Shown here: positions 55,019 to 63,918 of the stretch, in pieces
Layout of the letters: every line of letters starts with the position of its first letter
Position numbering within the stretch: position 1 is the stretch's first letter
Origin: Streptomyces bicolor
Lineage (GTDB): Bacteria; Actinomycetota; Actinomycetes; Streptomycetales; Streptomycetaceae
Direction: 5' to 3'
DNA: 64,000 bases
Assembly: GCF_000719285.1 (NCBI RefSeq)
Contig: NZ_JOFS01000020.1
Span: 62,001 to 126,000 of the forward strand
Made by a program: the position numbers and the translations under genes
Notes under the pieces: generated by a model
Databases searched by the model: none
What the model was told of the DNA's origin: nothing
What the model saw: only the letters and a program-made list of their open reading frames with translations

Positions 55019-55948
55019 TTAAACCAGATCCTCCGTTCCCGACCTGCGGATGTAGACGGTCACCATGACGAGGATGGCGGCCATGAGGATGAAGGAGAGC
55101 GCCGCGGCCGTCGGATAATCCAGGATGCGCAGGAACTGCGTCTGGATGACGTTGCCGACCATGCGGGTGTCCGTGGAGCCGAGCAGGTCCGCGTTCACGT
55201 AGTCACCGGCCGCCGGAATGAAGGTCAGCAGCGTGCCGGAGACGACGCCCGGCATCGACAGCGGGAAGGTGACCTTGCGGAAGGTGGTGACCGGCTTGGC
55301 GTACAGGTCGCCCGCCGCCTCGTGCAGCCGAGGATCGATGCGCTCCAGCGAGGTGTAGAGCGGCAGCACCATGAACGGCAGGAAGTTGTACGTCAGACCG
55401 CACACCACCGCGAGCGGCGTGGCCAGCACGCGGTCGCCCTCGGTCATGCCGAGCCAGCTGGTGACGTCCAGGACGTGCAGTGTGTTCAGGGCGCCGACGA
55501 CCGGGCCGCCGTCCGCGAGTATCGTCTTCCAGGCGAGGGTGCGGATCAGGAAGCTGGTGAAGAACGGCGCGATCACCAGGATCATGATCAGGTTCCGCCA
55601 GCGGCCCGCGCGGAAGGCGATGAGGTACGCGAGCGGATAGCCGAGGATCAGGCACAGGATCGTCGCCGAGCCGGCGTAGAGCACGGAGCGCAGGAACTGC
55701 GGGTAGTACTCGGACAGGGCGTCCCAGTAGGTGGCGAAGTGCCAGGTGACCTTGTAGCCCTCCTCCAGGGAGCCCGTCTGCACGGACGTGGAGGCCTGGT
55801 AGATCATCGGCAGCGCGAAGAAGACCAGCAGGTACAGGATGCCGGGCAGCAGCAGCCAGTAGGGGACGAGACGGCCGCGTTTGCGCGGGGGCTTCTTCTC
55901 GGGTGCCGTCGGGGTGAGAGGCGGTGGCGCCTCGGTGAGGGTCGCCAT
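55019..55948 (-). CDS. potB: Spermidine/putrescine ABC transporter permease PotB
   Basis: The 309-aa membrane subunit has helices beginning YWLLLPGILYLLVFFALPMI, a periplasmic loop (TSVQTGSLEEGYKVTW) as in PotB, and the EAA loop DPRLHEAAGDLYAKPVTTFRKVTFPLSMPG. Its ATG shares one base with the potA stop (TGATG). Confidence 0.92.
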   Translation of the reverse strand: MATLTEAPPPLTPTAPEKKPPRKRGRLVPYWLLLPGILYLLVFFALPMIYQASTSVQTGSLEEGYKVTWHFATYWDALSEYYPQFLRSVLYAGSATILCLILGYPLAYLIAFRAGRWRNLIMILVIAPFFTSFLIRTLAWKTILADGGPVVGALNTLHVLDVTSWLGMTEGDRVLATPLAVVCGLTYNFLPFMVLPLYTSLERIDPRLHEAAGDLYAKPVTTFRKVTFPLSMPGVVSGTLLTFIPAAGDYVNADLLGSTDTRMVGNVIQTQFLRILDYPTAAALSFILMAAILVMVTVYIRRSGTEDLV

Positions 55949-57111
55949 CAGACCGCCGCCTCTTCCTCGGTGCCGGCGTCGATGTCCTGGGTCGCGTCGA
56001 GGCCGAAGGTGTGCGCCGGGTTCCAGTGCAGGACGACGTCGGCGCCGGGCACGAGCCGGGGGTCGCGGTCGATGTTCTGGGCGTAGACCTCGAACTCGGG
56101 GCAGACGGGGCTGTCGACGACGTACTGCGTGGAGACGCCGATGAACGAGGAGTCCGCGATCTTGCCGGTGATGCGGTTGCGGCCCTCCGGGATCTCGCCC
56201 GCCTCGTCGGCGTGCGTGAGGGAGATCTTCTCGGGGCGTACGCCGACCAGCACCTTGCCGCCGGTCGAGGTGGGCGCGCTGCAGCGCGCCTCGGGGAGGA
56301 CGAGCTTGCCGCCGCCCGCCTTCAGCACGATGTCGTCGCCGCTCTTGGAGTCGACCTCGGCCTCGATGAAGTTCGAGGTGCCCAGGAAGTTGGCGACGAA
56401 CGTCGTGCGCGGGTTCTCGTACAGGTCGGTCGGCGAGCCGAGCTGCTCGACGCGGCCCGCGTTCATCACGGCGACCGTGTCGGCCATGGTCATGGCCTCC
56501 TCCTGGTCGTGCGTGACATGGACGAAGGTGATGCCGACCTCGGTCTGGATGCGCTTGAGTTCCAGCTGCATCTGGCGGCGCAGCTTCAGGTCGAGGGCGC
56601 CGAGGGGCTCGTCGAGGAGGAGCACCTTGGGGTGGTTGATGAGCGCGCGGGCGACGGCCACCCGCTGCTGCTGGCCACCCGACAACTGGTGCGGCTTCTT
56701 GCGGGCCTGCTCGCCGAGCTGCACGAGGTCGAGCATCTCCTCGACCTGCTTCTTCACCGACTTGATGCCGCGCCGGCGCAGGCCGAAGGCGACGTTCTCG
56801 AATATGTCGAGGTGCGGGAAGAGGGCGTACGACTGGAAGACCGTGTTCACCGGCCGCTTGTACGGCGGGAGGGCCGTCACGTCCTGGTCGCCGAGGTGCA
56901 CGGTGCCGGAGGAAGGTTCCTCCAGACCGGCGATCATGCGCAGCGTGGTCGTCTTGCCGCAGCCGGAGGCGCCGAGCAGGGCGAAGAAGGAGCCCTGCGG
57001 CACGGTCAGGTCGAGCGGGTGGACGGCGGTGAAGCCGTTGTCGTACGTCTTGCTGATGCCCGAGAGGCGGACGTCCCCGCCGGTTTCGTTCTTGTTCGTC
57101 ACGGTGGTCAC
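55948..57111 (-). CDS. potA: Spermidine/putrescine ABC transporter ATP-binding protein PotA
   Basis: The 387-aa ATPase has Walker A GASGCGKTT, Q-loop FQSYALFPHL, signature LSGGQQQRVAVARAL, Walker B LLLDEPLGALD and H-loop VTHDQEEAM, followed by a C-terminal TOBE domain (VLVGVRPEKISL). It powers uptake with PotB/C. The GTG start overlaps the potD stop by 4 bp. It is an ATPase of the same broad class as MsiK but is encoded with its own permeases. Confidence 0.95.
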   Translation of the reverse strand: MTTVTNKNETGGDVRLSGISKTYDNGFTAVHPLDLTVPQGSFFALLGASGCGKTTTLRMIAGLEEPSSGTVHLGDQDVTALPPYKRPVNTVFQSYALFPHLDIFENVAFGLRRRGIKSVKKQVEEMLDLVQLGEQARKKPHQLSGGQQQRVAVARALINHPKVLLLDEPLGALDLKLRRQMQLELKRIQTEVGITFVHVTHDQEEAMTMADTVAVMNAGRVEQLGSPTDLYENPRTTFVANFLGTSNFIEAEVDSKSGDDIVLKAGGGKLVLPEARCSAPTSTGGKVLVGVRPEKISLTHADEAGEIPEGRNRITGKIADSSFIGVSTQYVVDSPVCPEFEVYAQNIDRDPRLVPGADVVLHWNPAHTFGLDATQDIDAGTEEEAAV

Positions 57112-58355
57112 GCCCCAGTCAGCTTCGCGAACTTCTCTTCGAACTCGGTCTCTTCCTTCGAGCTCAGCGAGCGGAAGGCGTGAGACTTCGCGGCCATGGC
57201 CTTGTCCGGGATGATCAGCGGGTTGTTCGCCGCATCCGCATCGATCTTCTCCAGCTCGGCCTTCACACCGTCGACCGGTGTCACGTAGTTGATGTACGCG
57301 GCGAGCTCGGCGGCCGGCTTCGGCTCGTAGTAGAAGTCGATCAGCTTCTCGGCGTTCGTCTTGTGCCGGGCCTTGTTCGGAATGAGGAAGTTGTCGGTCG
57401 ACGTGATGTAGCCGCTGTCCGGGATCAGGAAGTCGATGTCCGGGCTGTCCGCCTTCAACTGGACGACGTCACCGGCCCAGGCGATACAGGCGGCGAAGTC
57501 GCCGCTGCTCAGGTCGGAGGTGTAGTCGTTGCCGGTGAAGCGGCGGATCTGGCCCTTGTCGACGGCCTTCTGGATGCGGGCGACGGCCGCGTCGTAGTCG
57601 TCGGCGCTGAAGCTGCCCGGGTCCTTGCCCATGTCGAGCAGGGTCATGCCGATGCTGTCGCGCATCTCCGACAGGAAGCCGACGCGCCCCTTGAGCTTGG
57701 GGTTGTCGAGCAGATCGGAGAGAGTCTTCACCTCGACGCCGTCGAGCGCCTTCTTGTTGTAGGCGATGACGGTCGAGATGCCCTGGAAGACGTACGAGTG
57801 GGCGCGGCCCGGGTCCCAGTCGGGGTTGCGGAACTGTGCCGACAGGTTGGCGTAGGCGTGCGGCAGGTTGGCCGGGTCCAGTTTCTGGACCCACCCGAGG
57901 CGGATGAGGCGGGCGGCGAGCCAGTCGGTGAGGACGATGATGTCCCGGCCGGTGTCCTGGCCCGCGGCGAGCTGCGGCTTGATCTTGCCGAAGAACTCGA
58001 CGTTGTCGTTGATGTCCTCGGTGTACTTGACCGAGATGCCGGTCCGCTGCTTGAACTGGTCGAGCGTGGGGTGGTGCTTCTCGCTCTCGTCCACGTCCAT
58101 GTACTCGGTCCAGTTGGAGAAGTTGACCACCTTCTCCTTGGCCGAGTGGTCCTCGGCCGAGACGCCGCCCTCGGTGTTGCCGGCCGCGGGGATGCCGCAG
58201 CCGGTCAGCGCCCCGAGGCCGCCGACCGCGAATGCGCCGCCCGCTGAGGCGCGCAACAGTGACCGCCGGGTCATGGCGGCCCGGCCGTTGCGGAAGCTGC
58301 GCCGCATGGCGGCCACTCGGGCCGGGCTCAGGCGGTCGGGCTCGTACTGCTCCAT
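57108..58355 (-). CDS. potD: Polyamine-binding lipoprotein PotD
   Basis: The 415-aa product has an N-terminal Tat-like signal (TRRSLLRASAGGAFAVGG) and the lipobox GALTGC, then the cluster-D-type binding fold with NFSNWTEYMD, IIVLTDWLAARLIRLGW and DNFLIPNKARHKTNAEKLIDFYYEP, all typical for spermidine/putrescine-binding proteins. The ATG at 58355 follows AAGGG at about 10 bp. First transporter gene; follows the aldehyde dehydrogenase after 70 bp. Confidence 0.93.
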   Translation of the reverse strand: MEQYEPDRLSPARVAAMRRSFRNGRAAMTRRSLLRASAGGAFAVGGLGALTGCGIPAAGNTEGGVSAEDHSAKEKVVNFSNWTEYMDVDESEKHHPTLDQFKQRTGISVKYTEDINDNVEFFGKIKPQLAAGQDTGRDIIVLTDWLAARLIRLGWVQKLDPANLPHAYANLSAQFRNPDWDPGRAHSYVFQGISTVIAYNKKALDGVEVKTLSDLLDNPKLKGRVGFLSEMRDSIGMTLLDMGKDPGSFSADDYDAAVARIQKAVDKGQIRRFTGNDYTSDLSSGDFAACIAWAGDVVQLKADSPDIDFLIPDSGYITSTDNFLIPNKARHKTNAEKLIDFYYEPKPAAELAAYINYVTPVDGVKAELEKIDADAANNPLIIPDKAMAAKSHAFRSLSSKEETEFEEKFAKLTGA

Positions 58356-58425
58356 GCGCGTGGTGCCCTTTCGGAGGGGGAGCGGCCGGACGTGGTCGGG
58401 CGGCCGGCCGCGCTCGCTGACGTGG

Positions 58426-60006
58426 CTATCGGTCCCCGAAGACGGTGCGGTGCCAGTCCTTGACGGCGACCGCGGTGTTGTCGAACATGACGTGTTTGAT
58501 CTGGGTGTACTCCTCGAAGGAGTACGCGGACATGTCCTTGCCGAAGCCGGAGGCCTTGTAGCCGCCGTGCGGCATCTCGCTGATGATCGGGATGTGGTCG
58601 TTGACCCACACGCAGCCCGCCTTGATCTCGCGGGTGGCGCGGTTCGCCCGGTAGACGTCGCGGCTCCAGGCGGAGGCGGCGAGTCCGTACGGGGTGTCGT
58701 TGGCGAGGCGGATGCCTTCGTCGTCGCTGTCGAACGGCAGGACGACGAGGACGGGCCCGAAGATCTCCGACTGGACGATCTCGCTGTCCTGGGGTGCGTC
58801 GGCGACGAGGGTGGGCCGATAGTAGGCGCCGTTCTTGAGATCGCCCTGGGGAGCCTCACCCCCGGTGACCACGCGCGCGTAGGCACGCGCACGGTCCACG
58901 AACCCGGCGACCCGGTCGCGCTGGACGTGCGAGATCAGCGGGCCGAGGTCGGTGCCGGGGGCGAAGGGATCGCCGAGCCGGATGCTCTCCATGAGGGCGG
59001 CGGTCTGTTCCACGAAGGCGTCGTAGAGCGGCCTCTGCACGTACGCGCGCGTGGCGGCCGTACAGTCCTGCCCGGTGTTGATGAGCGCGCCCGCGACGGC
59101 GCCGTGGACGGCGGCTTCCAGGTCGGCGTCGTCGAAGACGACGAAGGGCGCCTTGCCGCCCAGCTCCAGGTGGATCCGCTTGACGGTGCCGGTGGCGATC
59201 TCGGCGACGCGCTTGCCGACGGCGGTGGAGCCGGTGAAGGACGTCATGGCGACGTCGGGGTGGGCGACGAGGTGCTCCCCTGCCTCCTTCCCGGTCCCGG
59301 TGACGATGTTGATGACACCGTCGGGGATCCCTGCGTCGGTGGCGGCCCGGGCGAAGAGCAGCGAGGTCAGCGGGGTGAGCTCGGCGGGCTTGAGCACGAT
59401 GGTGTTGCCCGCGGCGATCGCCGGGAGGATCTTCCAGGCGGCCATCTGGAGGGGGTAGTTCCAGGGGGCGATGGAGCCTACGACACCGATGGGTTCGCGG
59501 CGCACGTAGGAGGTGTGGTCGCCGGAGTACTCCCCCGCGGACTGCCCCTGAAGATGCCGGGCGGCACCGGCGAAGAACGCGGTGTTGTCGATCGTCCCCG
59601 GGACGTCGAACTCGCGGGTCAGCTTCAGCGGCTTGCCGCACTGCAGGGATTCCGCGCGCGCGAAGTCCTCGGCGCGCTCGGCGAGGACGGCGGCGAAGCG
59701 GTGCAGCGCGTCGGAGCGCTCGCCCGGGGTGGCGGCGGCCCAGGCGGGGAAGGCCTCGCGCGCGGCGGCGACCGCGGCGTCGACGTCGTCGGTGCCGGCC
59801 AGGTCGTACCTGTACACCTCCTCCCCGGTGGCAGGGTCGACGACGGCGTGCGTACGACCGGAGGTCCCCTTCGCCGGACGGCCCGCGATGTGCTGCGCGC
59901 CGTCCGCGAAGCGGTCCTGGGCCGGGAATCGTTCCGAGGTGGCGGTTTCCGGGGTTGTGGTGTCCGGTGGTGCGGTTTCCGGGGTGGCGGTGCCCGGGTT
60001 CTGCAT
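58426..60006 (-). CDS. Aldehyde dehydrogenase, probable gamma-aminobutyraldehyde dehydrogenase
   Basis: The 526-aa product has a Pro/Thr-rich N-terminal tail of about 30 residues not found in most relatives, then APWNYPLQMAAWKILPAIAAG, SFTGSTAVGKRV, ELGGKAPFVVFDDADLEAAV and catalytic Cys in INTGQDCTAATR, followed by QSEIFGPVLVVLPF. Sequence around the active site and the operon (potD, A, B, C, oxidase) point to aminobutyraldehyde derived from putrescine; the product would be GABA for gabT. ATG at 60006 follows GGAGGAG. Substrate is inference. Confidence 0.9.
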   Translation of the reverse strand: MQNPGTATPETAPPDTTTPETATSERFPAQDRFADGAQHIAGRPAKGTSGRTHAVVDPATGEEVYRYDLAGTDDVDAAVAAAREAFPAWAAATPGERSDALHRFAAVLAERAEDFARAESLQCGKPLKLTREFDVPGTIDNTAFFAGAARHLQGQSAGEYSGDHTSYVRREPIGVVGSIAPWNYPLQMAAWKILPAIAAGNTIVLKPAELTPLTSLLFARAATDAGIPDGVINIVTGTGKEAGEHLVAHPDVAMTSFTGSTAVGKRVAEIATGTVKRIHLELGGKAPFVVFDDADLEAAVHGAVAGALINTGQDCTAATRAYVQRPLYDAFVEQTAALMESIRLGDPFAPGTDLGPLISHVQRDRVAGFVDRARAYARVVTGGEAPQGDLKNGAYYRPTLVADAPQDSEIVQSEIFGPVLVVLPFDSDDEGIRLANDTPYGLAASAWSRDVYRANRATREIKAGCVWVNDHIPIISEMPHGGYKASGFGKDMSAYSFEEYTQIKHVMFDNTAVAVKDWHRTVFGDR

Positions 60007-60090
60007 GGCGCTCTCCTCCGTGTCCCCGTGGTGGGGCCGGCGTGGCTCAGGCTCGATTTGAGTGCCGATCCTGACAGAGCAGGAGGACTC

Positions 60091-60134
60091 CAACAAGTGA
60101 TTCCGTTGTTGCCTTTTGGTTACGCGACGGAATC
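60091..60134. promoter_or_regulatory. Inverted repeats in the promoter of the putrescine operon
   Basis: CAACAA-9-TTGTTG (60091-60111) overlaps GATTCCGT-20-ACGGAATC (60099-60134) in the 176-bp gap between divergent genes. Possible operator for the aldehyde dehydrogenase operon; the binder is unknown. Confidence 0.35.
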
Positions 60135-60182
60135 TGTCGACCAGGTGTCGAGTTCGCCTGGAAAACCGAGGACGGATTGTCG

Positions 60183-60761
60183 GTGGTGCGTGCGATGCTC
60201 GGGGGCATGGCGAAGATCGATTCTTGGGACGCCCTTCTCGGGGCGGTCCGTGCGGGGGCGAGAGTCAAGTATCTGCACTTCTGGGGGCACCGGCCGCTGC
60301 CCGACGGCCGGGTGGGCGCGAGCTGTCTGAGCCAGTGGTGGCCGTCGCCGTTCACGGTGGACGGGGTGGCGTACGCGACCGCCGAGCACTGGATGATGGC
60401 CGAGAAGGCGCGGCTGTTCGGGGATGCGGAGGCGGAGCGGCGGGTGCTCGACGCCGGGCATCCGTCGGTGGCGAAGAAGGCCGGGCGGCTGGTGCGGGGG
60501 TTCGACGACGGGGTGTGGGAGCGGGAGCGGTTCCGGATCGTCGTCGAGGGGTCGGTCCACAAGTTCGGTGCGCATGCGGATCTGCGGGGGTTTCTGCTGG
60601 GTACGGGGGATCGGGTGCTGGTGGAGGCGAGTCCGGTGGATCGGGTGTGGGGGATCGGGTTGGCGGCGAGGGATGAGGGGGCCGGGGATCCGGAGCGGTG
60701 GCGGGGGCCTAATTTGCTGGGGTTTGCGTTGATGGAGGCGCGGGAGCGGTTGCGGGGGTAG
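60183..60761 (+). CDS. NADAR family protein (YbiA-like N-glycosidase fold)
   Basis: About 192 aa with the NADAR features YLHFWGH, SCLSQWWPSPFTVDGVAYATAEHWMMAEKARLF and VWGIGLAARDE. Family members cleave N-glycosidic bonds of damaged riboflavin intermediates or of ADP-ribose adducts; the real substrate here is unknown. Start uncertain: GTG at 60183 lies 7 bp behind AGGACGG, and ATGs at 60195 and 60207 are also possible. Codon bias drops at the 3' end (GGTTTGCGTTG). Ends at the dispersed repeat C. Confidence 0.82.
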   Translation: MVRAMLGGMAKIDSWDALLGAVRAGARVKYLHFWGHRPLPDGRVGASCLSQWWPSPFTVDGVAYATAEHWMMAEKARLFGDAEAERRVLDAGHPSVAKKAGRLVRGFDDGVWERERFRIVVEGSVHKFGAHADLRGFLLGTGDRVLVEASPVDRVWGIGLAARDEGAGDPERWRGPNLLGFALMEARERLRG

Positions 60762-60770
60762 GCGGTTTTT

Positions 60771-60937
60771 CGCCCCCGCCGCCCCTACCCGTCCCATCCC
60801 CAGGGGCTGCTGCCCCTTCGACCCCGCTCCCAGGGGGCTCTGCCCCCTGGACCCCCGCTCCTCAAACGCCGGAGGGGCTGACTTAGCCCGTCCGGCGTTT
60901 GAGGACGGGGACGGGACGGGTAGGGGCGGCGGGGGCG
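60771..60937. repeat. Dispersed Streptomyces repeat, copies C in inverted pair
   Basis: Left unit 60771-60880 starts CGCCCCCGCCGCCCCTACCC and ends CTCAAACGCCGGAGGGGCTG; right unit 60885-60937 is the same repeat in opposite orientation, shortened in the middle. Together they can fold into one long stem, and they lie between converging genes, so they may act as a terminator. Confidence 0.85.
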
Positions 60938-60955
60938 AGAAACACCCGGCGTTCC

Positions 60956-61939
60956 CTATGACGTCGCGATCACGAACGCCAGCATCACCAGGCTGAGCAC
61001 CAGACCCGCCACCCCACAGATGACCCCGGCAAGCGCCTGCCCCCGGTTCGTCGCCTCACCCCGCCGCGCCTTACCCATGCCGATCGACCCGAAGATCACC
61101 GCCAGCACACCCACGACGATCGCCACCGGCCACAGACAGAAGACCACGGCCGAGATGATCCCGAGCACCAGCCCCGCGGTACCCATCCCATTACTGGGCA
61201 GGGCATGCATACCGGGCCACCCGTAGTAGCCCGCCGCACCCGGCCCCGGAGGGAAACCGTGACCACCGGGATAGCCGTACGGCACCCGCCCCGGCCCCTC
61301 GGGCCCGATGGGCGGCGGCGGCACATGCTCGCCATGGGCCGCGTAGTGACCGGGCCCGACAGGAGGTGCGAAGGGATTCACCGGCGCCCCGAGCGACGCG
61401 GACGCCATGGGAGCCGTGGGAGACGCGGCCCCCGGCGGCGCGAACGGGTTGGCTGCCGAGCCGCCCGGCGGCGCGAACGGGTTCACTGCCGAACCGTCCA
61501 CCGGCATCGCGGGCGCCGCCCCTGCCGAGGGACCGCCTCCTGCCGACGGATTCATCCACGGCGGCGCCGGCGGGACGGCGTCCCGCGGCTCGGACGGCAC
61601 TCCCGCCGTCGGCGCCGAACCAACCGTCTCCTGGTCATGCACGGACGGAGCGGGCCAGGTCGGCGGCTCGTACGGGGCGAAGGTGTGCCCGGCTCCCACG
61701 GGCCCCGGGGAATCCACCCGCGCTCCCCCGACAGGAGGCGCCCACGGATCCCGCTCAGGACCCGACACCGCACCCCCCGGTCCCGGCACCCCCGGCTCGC
61801 CCAAAGACCCGGACGCCCCATCGCCGCCCTTCCCGAGCGACACCTTCGGCCCCTTCTCCAAGGAAGCCCCAGATACCTCCGACGCCCCCAGTACTTCCGC
61901 CGCCTCCGCCACCCCCGGCGTCTCCGCATCGTCGGACAT
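60956..61939 (-). CDS. DUF4190 membrane protein with long Pro/Ala/Gly-rich head
   Basis: The 327-aa product has a disordered N-terminal part of about 230 residues with repeats (VNPFAPPGG, ANPFAPPGA, VNPFAPPVG) and a C-terminal DUF4190-like pair of helices (AGLVLGIISAVVFCLWPVAIVVGVLAVIFGSIGMGKARRGEATNRGQALAGV split across the membrane). Function unknown. The ATG at 61939 follows GAGGGGGG; an ATG at 61972 is also possible. It is divergent from the adenosine-deaminase-family gene. Confidence 0.8.
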   Translation of the reverse strand: MSDDAETPGVAEAAEVLGASEVSGASLEKGPKVSLGKGGDGASGSLGEPGVPGPGGAVSGPERDPWAPPVGGARVDSPGPVGAGHTFAPYEPPTWPAPSVHDQETVGSAPTAGVPSEPRDAVPPAPPWMNPSAGGGPSAGAAPAMPVDGSAVNPFAPPGGSAANPFAPPGAASPTAPMASASLGAPVNPFAPPVGPGHYAAHGEHVPPPPIGPEGPGRVPYGYPGGHGFPPGPGAAGYYGWPGMHALPSNGMGTAGLVLGIISAVVFCLWPVAIVVGVLAVIFGSIGMGKARRGEATNRGQALAGVICGVAGLVLSLVMLAFVIATS

Positions 61940-62094
61940 GCGCGGGCCCCCCTCTTTCGTACGTGCCGTCATGCTAAGGCCCCGTCTCCGCCCTCGCGGT
62001 CCCGGCCTACGATGACCCCCGAGTCACCGATCAGCCGATCACCCGCGCCCGCCGCCCCACACCCGGCCGCGGACGCCGTTCCCGGGGAGGAACC

Positions 62095-63156
62095 TTGACC
62101 GACCGTCTCGTCGACGCCCGCGTCCCGCGCGATCTGCACGCCTTCATCGCCGGACTGCCCAAGGCCGAACTGCACGTCCACCACGTCGGCTCCGCCTCCC
62201 CCCGCATCGTGGCGGCACTCGCCGCCCGTCACCCCGACTCCAAGGTCCCCACCGACCCGGAGGCCCTGGCCGACTACTTCACGTTCACGGACTTCGCCCA
62301 CTTCATCGAGGTGTACCTGTCCGTCGTGGACCTGATCCGCACCCCGGAGGACGTACGGCTGCTGACCTACGAGGTCGCCCGCGACCTGGCCCGGCAGCAG
62401 GTGCGCTACGCCGAGCTGACCATCACCCCGTTCTCCTCCACCCGCCGCGGCATCGACGAGGGCTCGTTCATGGACGCGATCGAGGACGCCCGCAAGGCGG
62501 CCGAGGCCGAGTTCGGGACCGTACTGCGCTGGTGCTTCGACATCCCCGGCGAGGCGGGGCTCGAAGCCGCCGAGGAGACCGTGCGGCTCGCCACGGACGA
62601 CCGGGTGCGCCCGGAGGGCCTGGTCTCCTTCGGGCTCGGCGGGCCCGAGATCGGCGTACCGAGGCCGCAGTTCAAGCCGTACTTCGACCGGGCGATCGCC
62701 GCCGGACTGCACTCCGTGCCGCACGCCGGTGAGACCACCGGACCGGAGACGGTCTGGGACGCCCTCACCCACCTGCGCGCGGAGCGCATCGGGCACGGCA
62801 CGAGCTCGGCACAGGACCCGAAGCTGCTCGCGCACCTCGCCGAGCACCGGATCCCGCTGGAGGTGTGCCCGACGTCCAACATCGCCACGCGCGCGGTCCG
62901 CACCATCGACGAGCACCCGATCAAGGAGTTCGCGAAGGCCGGGATCGTCGTCACCATCAACTCCGACGACCCGCCGATGTTCGGCACGGACCTCAACAAC
63001 GAGTACGCGGTCGCCGCCCGCCTCCTCGACCTCGACGAACGCGGCCTGGCCGACCTGGCCAAGAACGCCGTGGCCGCGTCCTTCCTCGACGAGCCCGGCA
63101 AGGCGCGGATCGAGGCCGAGATCGACACGTACACCGCCGACTGGCTCGCGCCCTGA
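62095..63156 (+). CDS. Adenosine deaminase family hydrolase, possibly aminodeoxyfutalosine deaminase
   Basis: The 353-aa TIM-barrel metalloenzyme has the zinc ligands HVH in AELHVHHVG (His27, His29), SVPHAGETTGPETVWDAL with the catalytic His/Glu region, IGHGTSSA and the metal/catalytic Asp pair in NSDDPPMFG. The first motif is HVHHVGS instead of HLHLEG, which suggests that the substrate is not plain adenosine; in Streptomyces a distant ADA homologue serves menaquinone synthesis by deaminating 6-aminodeoxyfutalosine. TTG start at 62095 behind GGGGAGG. Which substrate applies is inference. Confidence 0.88.
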   Translation: MTDRLVDARVPRDLHAFIAGLPKAELHVHHVGSASPRIVAALAARHPDSKVPTDPEALADYFTFTDFAHFIEVYLSVVDLIRTPEDVRLLTYEVARDLARQQVRYAELTITPFSSTRRGIDEGSFMDAIEDARKAAEAEFGTVLRWCFDIPGEAGLEAAEETVRLATDDRVRPEGLVSFGLGGPEIGVPRPQFKPYFDRAIAAGLHSVPHAGETTGPETVWDALTHLRAERIGHGTSSAQDPKLLAHLAEHRIPLEVCPTSNIATRAVRTIDEHPIKEFAKAGIVVTINSDDPPMFGTDLNNEYAVAARLLDLDERGLADLAKNAVAASFLDEPGKARIEAEIDTYTADWLAP

Positions 63157-63223
63157 CACCGCCACCGACCCACAACCTCGCCGACGGCTCCCCACACCTC
63201 CCGACGGCTCCCCACCCACCACA

Positions 63224-63916
63224 ATGTCCCTCATGCAGAACGTGACCGCCGTCGCCCACCGCGGCGACCCCTACCGCGTCCGCGAGAACACCCTCGACTC
63301 GCTGCGCTCCGCGCTCGAACTGGGCGCGGACGCGGTGGAGATCGACGTACGGCTCACCAGGGACGGCGTGCCCGTGCTGTTGCACGACGACACCCTGAAG
63401 CGGCTGTGGGAGCAGGACCGGCCGCTGCTCGCGCTGTCGGCGGCCGAGGTGCGGGGGCTGACGGCGGGCGGGGTGCCGACGCTTCAGGAGGCGCTGGCGG
63501 TGTGCGACGGGAGCCGGGTGATGCTCGACCTGCCCGGCACCCCCGATGTGAGCGCCGCCCGCCGGGTCGTGGACGTCGTGCGCGAGTGCGGGGCCGAGGA
63601 CCGCGTGTACTACTGCGCGGGCGCCTCCGCGATGCTCGCCGTGCGCGCCGCCGACCCGGCCGCGGAGATCGCCCTGACCTGGACGACGCTGGCGCCACCA
63701 CGGCCCGTGCTGCTGGACGCGGTACGCCCCCGCTGGCTCAACTACCGCTTCGGGCTGGTCGACCACGCCCTCGCCGAGCGCGTCCACCGCGACGGCCACC
63801 TGCTGTCCGTGTGGACCCCGGACACCCGCCGCTCCATGCGCCGCCTGCTGGACGCCGGCGTCGACTCGATCACCACGAACCGGGTGGACGCCCTCCTGGG
63901 CCTGCGCACCGCCTGA
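63224..63916 (+). CDS. Glycerophosphodiester phosphodiesterase family protein
   Basis: The 230-aa TIM-barrel product shows HRGDPYRVRENTLDSLRSAL, VEIDVRLTRDGVPVLLHDDTL and the C-terminal SVWTPDTRRSMRRLLDAGVDSITTNRVD, the GDPD signature (HRG, ENT, E-x-D, HDxxL). It would hydrolyse glycerophosphodiesters to glycerol phosphate. No signal peptide. The ATG at 63224 has no ribosome site; ATG at 63233 is the alternative, or the mRNA is leaderless. Confidence 0.88.
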   Translation: MSLMQNVTAVAHRGDPYRVRENTLDSLRSALELGADAVEIDVRLTRDGVPVLLHDDTLKRLWEQDRPLLALSAAEVRGLTAGGVPTLQEALAVCDGSRVMLDLPGTPDVSAARRVVDVVRECGAEDRVYYCAGASAMLAVRAADPAAEIALTWTTLAPPRPVLLDAVRPRWLNYRFGLVDHALAERVHRDGHLLSVWTPDTRRSMRRLLDAGVDSITTNRVDALLGLRTA

Positions 63917-63918
63917 GC

